Both the position numbers and the translations under genes were made by a program. Source: Mugil cephalus (lineage: Eukaryota; Chordata; Actinopteri; Mugiliformes; Mugilidae). From it: a stretch of 64,000 bases of DNA. Shown here one piece after another: positions 57,743 to 64,000 of the stretch. Numbering within the stretch: position 1 is the stretch's first letter; each line of letters opens with the position of its first letter. The stretch spans positions 14,302,397 through 14,366,396 of the forward strand of contig NC_061790.1 of the NCBI RefSeq assembly GCF_022458985.1, in the 5' to 3' direction. The notes below the pieces were generated by a model, which saw nothing but the letters and a program-made list of their open reading frames with translations, did not search any database and was not told the origin of the DNA.

Positions 57743-60700
57743 TCCTAAATTATCTGTTCTTACTCTGATTTTCTGAAATGATAAAAGAGTATTTAATAGC
57801 TGTCATGGTTGTGACTGGCTGATGCACATTTGTTTTTTCTTGTGCACTGTAGCATAAAGTTAGCAGATTGCGGTTCATTGTACCGCACTCATCAAGCCAT
57901 CTTAGTTCACATTTGAGGTCTGGAATGTGTCACAGGATGCTATGTAAAAAGAACAGTCATCAGACTTATCAACAAGTGTAGTCAAGGTGATCAACACATG
58001 ATTCGTCACTGAAAGAACAAAAGGTCAAACAGTCATTTTAGTAACATGCCATTTTGATGTACTTTCACATGACTCCCGGCCATATTGTGTTATTGAAAGG
58101 GATACACACGATGTCAGGTAACAAAAGTCGACACTTCAGATGTTGCCAGTTCGTAACATTCCTTAATGGCCAGCTGTTTTGCCAGGCCTTTCAGTAACAA
58201 ATTAAATTCTCACAGATACATCAACAGCTTGTCAGGGACGACTGCTCCCTGAAAGGTGATGGGCTCAGCAAACAAAACATTCTGCCGGCTTCGGGTCGTG
58301 TTTGCTCTGCCATGGGTAGACTCCTCCACACAACCGAAAATATCTGTGCTGACATTCCACAGCGCACAAACAACACGACAAAATGTGCACTGTGCGAGGG
58401 AGAAAAAGCAAAACTCGAGGCCAAGGCCGATTTTAATTTGAGGCTGCAGAGCACACACTGTAGGATTCAGGAGTTTGATGGCGATTTGTGTCTGGGCTTA
58501 GTTTGTGTGCTGGATCGTACAAACTCTTTATTTGGATGTAGTGAGGGTAAGTTAGTCAGTCAGTCGTTCAGCCGGTGTCCTTGCAAGACCTCTCTGCAGC
58601 TCCTTAACGGAGCTGACTCATAATCCCAGCAGATGAACTGAACCCGTGATGGTAAACACAAGAACATTACATGTAAGTGTGGACAGTGATGGTCCAAGAA
58701 TAACCGCAGCATTCTCTTTGTGCTTGCCCACATCACCACACAACTGATGCCAGACCAATCATGAACCAGTCCAAGTCAGGATTCTGTGGCGTCTTTCCCA
58801 TCCCCTCCAGTCAGTGAACCCGGGTTAACAGAAAACACACATCTTGACTTGTGTTTCGACAGTCATCAATATTTTTTTGTCAATGGCATGAACCTACTTT
58901 GACACTGTGGTGCACTTTATTGATTTCATGCAAATCTGGAGAGTGCTTTAAGTTGCTTTAATAAATGTACCCTCGCCTCCGCCCATATTTATGTAAGGAG
59001 GAAATTGGTTGGGAGTCAAAAATTGTACATGTTTGTGTAGTCCTGTGAAGGCCAAGATTGCTCTGCCAGGATACACACAGCATACCGGACCTGTCTTTGG
59101 TAGTCTCGCCTAATACTTCAACATAACACCCTTCCTCTTCTCCTTTCTAAATGGCTGGTTGCCACACCACATTTAGCTCGTCCAGAATATGTCTGGAAGC
59201 CCTAAAACCTCAAAGAAACATCACAACATTAAAAACCAATGATTCACAAAAATTGCAGAAGACTCTGTGCCATAATGTGGAAATGTGATTTTTCTTGGCT
59301 AAGAATGATGAGAAGTTATAGTTTGTACGGAAGGACACAGCCGCAAGTAGGCAAAAAAAAAGGTCAACAGTTTTCAGCCGTGTGTCAGTCTGAATGGAAG
59401 CAACTCAACAAATAATGGGTGTCGTGCAATGAAATTTGGTACAGACGATGATTGTGCCCAGAGGACTAAACTAAATGATTTTGGTAATCCCCTGACTTTC
59501 TATGTAGGCCGTAATCTTGTCATAGCCTTACTTTGCAAATCTTCAGTTTATGTTCAAATACATCTAAAACCAATAATAATCCCATCAGTGTCGGCTGCGT
59601 TTGGTTTTAAGGTTATGTAACGAAAACGCATAGCACATGACCGCTGACATACACAAGGCATGTGTGAGCAAGTTTAAGACAGTAAGCAGAGAAGTGGTTA
59701 CTTGGTATTAGAAAGAAGCAAGTAAGGCCGTATGTCTTTGCTTGCACCAATGACAAAGTACAACAGTTACTAAAACTGACACATGGAAAGTTAGACACAC
59801 TCATCATGAAGCTAATATGGTGATATTCTAGCAAGATGAAGAAATCCCAGGAATGATCAAGGAGTATAGGTACAAAATGAATGAAATTACAGAAGGTACA
59901 TAATCAAGCTATAATGTTTTGGCTTACATTTTTACAAAGTCTGCATCAAAGTAGGTGGTCGTTTCCCAAATTCTCTGTTCAGATGTTCGAGCAGAGTTGT
60001 AGTAGTGTGAATGCTAGGCATAAAAGTAGCAAATGTAATCGATTTTAAGACATACAAAAATGTTAATTGTGGTATTTGCAAAAGAAAAATGCAAATTTTA
60101 GCATCGTGAGTAGGTGAACATTAGCATGCATCTGTCCGCAGCCTCGTCATAGTCTCGTTCTGAGATTCACGCAGAGTTTGAATCTTCTTGAATCTCCTCC
60201 TTTATTAAATAAGAGCAAGAACAACGTGTGAATGGCATCCGTCCTGCCCCTCTTTGAATTGGCTCGATTTCACCTAACAGTGATGTTTTTCTTCTTGTGC
60301 CTGCCTGGTTTGGAAAATACTTTCCTTTCATTGATGAAAAGATATACGGTATTCAGAGATGAAATTACTCTCCAAATGGCCTCTGACTCACCATCTCTAT
60401 TCCCAGTGCTCTCTCACCCTCCCTCCCTCACCCCCCTCTCCACCTTCACTTGTCCTTGTGAATGTTCTATCTATTGTAACTGTATACAGCACTTAGCACT
60501 TCAGACGGCAGACAAACCAGCTGAAGGACGACCGCCCACTCTTGCGATGCTCATAAATAGACTATTTGTCCAGGCTTACCAATCACCTTACCCACCGAGA
60601 GTGTGTGGGTGCCTGTGGACATTGTGTAGCTTGTACCGAAATAGATCTCCACTGCCGCTGTGTGAGGGTGGATTCGGGCCTCCAGCCTGCAGTGAGAGAC

Positions 60701-61446
60701 TAGTTTGCACAGGAGTGTGTGTGTTGAAAATCGACAATAATGATTCACAAAAAAACCTATCCTTTTATAAGGCGTGACTTTATCAGCCGCTTACAATGTG
60801 CAGCACAGTAAAACAGGTGGTGTCACCTCCGCAGAGTTTCCCAGAATGCAACGCTCCCCCCGACTGTGTGGGACATGACCGTCAGCACATTCCTGGAGAG
60901 CTGGATCCCCAGAAGCAACAATTCCTCCTTCCTCTCTTCCCTCCCTTCCTTCCTGCCGCCCTCGTGTCTTCTCCTTCGCTTCCGTGGATTGCATCACTCG
61001 TCTGCCTCCTGGCCTCCTCTGCTCGGACCCTTTAATCACATATGGTGAACACGCACACACGCGCGCACACACAAGCGAATGTGCGCACACCGCAGACACA
61101 CACAAATGCGGGCGCGCACACACATTGTGGGCAGAAGGCACCCTCGTCAGTCCTCATACTGGTTTTGTGGCTTCAGTTGGAATTTTATGGTTGGTTTGAG
61201 CAGAGGATTCTGGAGGCTTTCCAGCTGCCCTCCAAAGACTCTGCTCCGCTCTTTCTCTCCCTCCATCTCTTTGTTCCTTCCCTTCAGCCTTCCTTTCCAT
61301 TTCTTTTCCTTCTCTCTTTCCTCCCCCCTCCCTGCTTTACCCACTCGCCCTCAAGGTCAGAAATATCCTGTGGTTTAGGTCTGATCCCCTTGGATATGGC
61401 TTTGCTCTCTCCCTCTCTCTGCCTCTCCCTTCCTTTGTGCTCGCTC
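57743..61446. other. Intergenic, no gene recognised
   Basis: It contains pyrimidine-rich tracts (about 60890-60970 and 61230-61440) and an AC/GC dinucleotide-rich stretch (about 61045-61125). Open frames here are compositional. Confidence 0.4.
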
Positions 61447-61489
61447 AGTAGTGTAGCACGCTTATTTACTGTAAGCGTGCTACACTACT
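61447..61489. repeat. Perfect 18-bp hairpin
   Basis: AGTAGTGTAGCACGCTTA at 61447-61464 pairs exactly with 61472-61489 across a 7-nt loop TTTACTG. Confidence 0.95.
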
Positions 61490-64000
61490 CCGAGCCTTCT
61501 CATACAGGAAACACATGGCGGGATCAACATAGGCGGTTCTGTGCGCCTCGCAACTACACACAGTCCCTCTCATCAGGGGTCAACAGGCTATCTTGCATGT
61601 AACATCCAGGAAGGGAAAATGGTCACAGTTCTCTGGGAGGCACTCGTCATCACAGAAGACCATATCCATCTTGAATCTACTGATTCCGTGCCAGTAAATA
61701 ATGACTGATCCACTTCTTCTTCCCGTGGAGTCACAGTCAGCAGACTGCAGTGGCCCCAGCCAGGTTAACCCTGTTCCTCTGGGTTCACCTATTCTGAGTT
61801 GTGCAACGTGGCAAAGGTCCAGCACTTGTGAAATAGCAGGGGCCTTGGCTGGCTGAAAGAACGCCAGTTCAACCAGTCATCCTTTTATATCCGCTGGTTA
61901 ATGGAGGAAAACAAAGTCTTGCCCAATTAAAGCCCTGATCCTGAGTCTCCTGAGTGTGTGCATCAGTCATAGCCACGCATATGTTCGGCCGAGGCTTTCT
62001 ACTGGAAAATAGTTTGGACCGTGTCCATAAACAAAGTTTCTTCCTTTTTCCTATTTACGTGTTCTGGGGAGAATTCATCTTAATCCAAACTGAGAATAGT
62101 TTACTTAAATTTTTGGACAAACTGGGCAGAAGTCTTTTTGAGGCACCTCCTTTGAGGTTGTGATTTGGGGATATAAAGCTGACTTGTCTTGACCACTTTG
62201 TGCAGAATCTGAAAAACAGCTTTCAGGGGGATTGTGACCTGGATTCATTCTGACATACCTATGACCTTTGTGAACTTACATTTAGTTTAAAAGTGTGCTA
62301 ATGCCCTGTGCACATACAGTGTAAAGCCAATTACCAGGCTCTTGTAAATAGCCTGCGTGGTGATTTGGTGGTAGGAACCAAAGACATGCACAGTAGATCA
62401 GCCTGAGATTAGTTCAACTTGGTACCTGACGATTACGTTCCACCAAATGTTTGTTTCCTGTCATCGCTACAACTAACTTTAGGTTTTCCCCTGTGTATGC
62501 CCCGTCCCCACCCACAAAAATCCTTACACCTTTTTCTTTCCAATTTTAAAACCTAGATTTTAAACTCATGTTTACTCATTCAGAGCCTACCATTTTGCTC
62601 TGCTGCAACACTTTCCCTGTACATACTGTTTCACCCTTTTAGTCAGTGCAAGAGCAAGGATCCCCTGACAAAAACACTGCTCCACAGTGCCACCACTGGT
62701 CGAATATGGCAAGGGGCACCTTTAATGTGAATTTCTGACTTAGAAAATCTCCATGTGTATGACAACGACATAAATACTGAAGTTGAATCAGTGGGAAATA
62801 ACACCAAAAGGACCCATACTGATTTCATAAACCAGCTTAACAATAGGTGATATTTATAGGGTGATATAATAAAGGTGTGGGCATTCTAAGCAGCCATTAT
62901 GCTTTTTGTGAATATAGGTTGGCTTTCCTAATTAATCTTAAGAACCACTTAGCAGACACAATGGCCCCCTAGCATGCTTGACACCCCGCTGATGTATCTG
63001 AGCCTGGGCTGAGTCACTTACAGTACTTGTGGGGACAGGAGCTTGGGAGAGGATATCTGCAGCGCTGTTTCAGACTGATGCCTTAACAAGGAAGAGGCAA
63101 GACTCTCCCAGTAAAATAAACCACAAATACTTCTCGAGAAACGCTGCACCCTGCTGTTCGGTTTCAGCTTGTTGACACAACTGCTCAGGACAGACTGTTT
63201 TTCAAATATGCAACCGGCTGTCAAATATACAGTGTCAAATTAACTTGAGGGTTGCCTCCCAAAGGTCTCCGTTCTCTATATTTCATTTGTTCGTTTTCTT
63301 TGGGAAGTCTCCCAGAAGTGGAGGAGACCACAGACATGAAAATACCTATGTGAAGTGAAGCTTAAATATGCAGCCAACTGGCGCAGCCCGTAGTCTGCAT
63401 GTAGACATGCCCTAATATGACAAATCTGATTTTAAAATGATCCATAGCTTGTTTATTTCCTCGAAGCTCTTGTTTCAGACGTACAATCAGTTGTTTGGTT
63501 TCAACTGTAATCATTCTTGGGTCTGAAAATGGCTTTATAAATGAAATACTTGGCAGAGTCACCAAATAGCCAAGCCCTTGGAGTAAGACCTTGAATGCTG
63601 ACTTACTCCCTCTCGACTCTTTTTGTGTTTCCCTGCAAAATCCCGATAATCCCCAGTAACACGGCGTTGCTTTAAGAGCCACCATCTTCTTTCTGTATGA
63701 ACCCTACTCTCCCTCGACATCCTTTTGAAAATGTCCAAAAATGGAGAGGAGAGAGGAAAAAGAGCTTGGGGGGAGGGAAGGGATCTGACAGGCTGTTCCA
63801 GCGATGAGACCCATGACTGACACATTTACTGTGGACCAAGACAAGCATGCGAACGTAGCGGGGAGACAGGAAAATAGGCAAGACAGAAATAACGCCCCTC
63901 TAGCTCACGCACGTACACATAAAGTGAAATGCTAACACATAGAGCGTCTTTTTTGTCAGCTGCGTGAGGTCACGGGACCCAAACTCAAGTTCAGTAATTT
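61490..64000. other. Intergenic, no gene recognised
   Basis: No exons, RNA genes or repeats that I can support. Confidence 0.4.

Noticed and set aside
57404-57748. 114-codon open frame
   Set aside because: It lies across a retroposon with a clear target duplication; the peptide is a translation of the repeat consensus.
60232-60777. 181-codon open frame
   Set aside because: No recognisable domain, no flanking splice signals tying it to other exons, and atypical composition. Treated as chance.
61042-61602. 186-codon open frame in the far right intergenic region
   Set aside because: It is produced by AC-rich and pyrimidine-rich tracts, with low-complexity Leu/Ser/Pro/Phe runs and no domain.

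Overview
The window is vertebrate nuclear DNA, almost certainly from a ray-finned (teleost, probably percomorph) fish. It holds multi-exon genes with GT-AG introns, Tc1/mariner and hAT transposon remains, gamma-type endogenous retroviruses (ERVs), a fish-type retroposon tail, and genes whose human counterparts lie on chromosome 20p (GPCPD1, NAPB, GZF1). All gene models were built by hand from translations and splice signals. Reading phase closes exactly for all four host genes.

Layout. (1) 1-1688: the 3' end of a first ERV on the + strand (decayed env plus LTR). (2) 1689-12199: a truncated duplicate of the gpcpd1 5' region. It is split by a second ERV on the - strand at 2654-11365, which has a 4-bp target-site duplication. 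That ERV has lost capsid, protease and most of reverse transcriptase, but keeps readable RNase H, integrase and envelope frames and carries an immunoglobulin V-like segment downstream of integrase. (3) 13024-19210 (+): a 12-exon SLC23-family transporter, best called the nucleobase transporter Slc23a4/SNBT1. A hAT element sits on its stop codon. (4) 20.4-25.5 kb: intergenic DNA rich in transposon remains and microsatellites. (5) 25.7-39.1 kb (+): gpcpd1, a glycerophosphocholine phosphodiesterase with a CBM20 starch-binding domain, 673 aa. (6) 42106-48190 (+): napb (beta-SNAP), 296 aa, 11 exons. (7) 50531-55539 (-): gzf1, a BTB plus ten-zinc-finger repressor, 819 aa, with its first exon and promoter near 56.1 kb. 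(8) 56.2-64 kb: no gene recognised; it contains a retroposon with a 16-bp target duplication and a perfect hairpin.

The host genes are independent housekeeping or signalling genes (nucleobase uptake, phospholipid catabolism, SNARE recycling, transcriptional repression) and do not form a pathway. The order pseudo-gpcpd1 / slc23a4 / gpcpd1 points to a local duplication followed by decay of the left copy. The intact copy preserves the empty target site of the second ERV. The most unusual object is that ERV: an integrase frame fused to an Ig-like domain, ending at an in-frame TAG before an envelope SU/TM frame, with a leader of nearly 2 kb.
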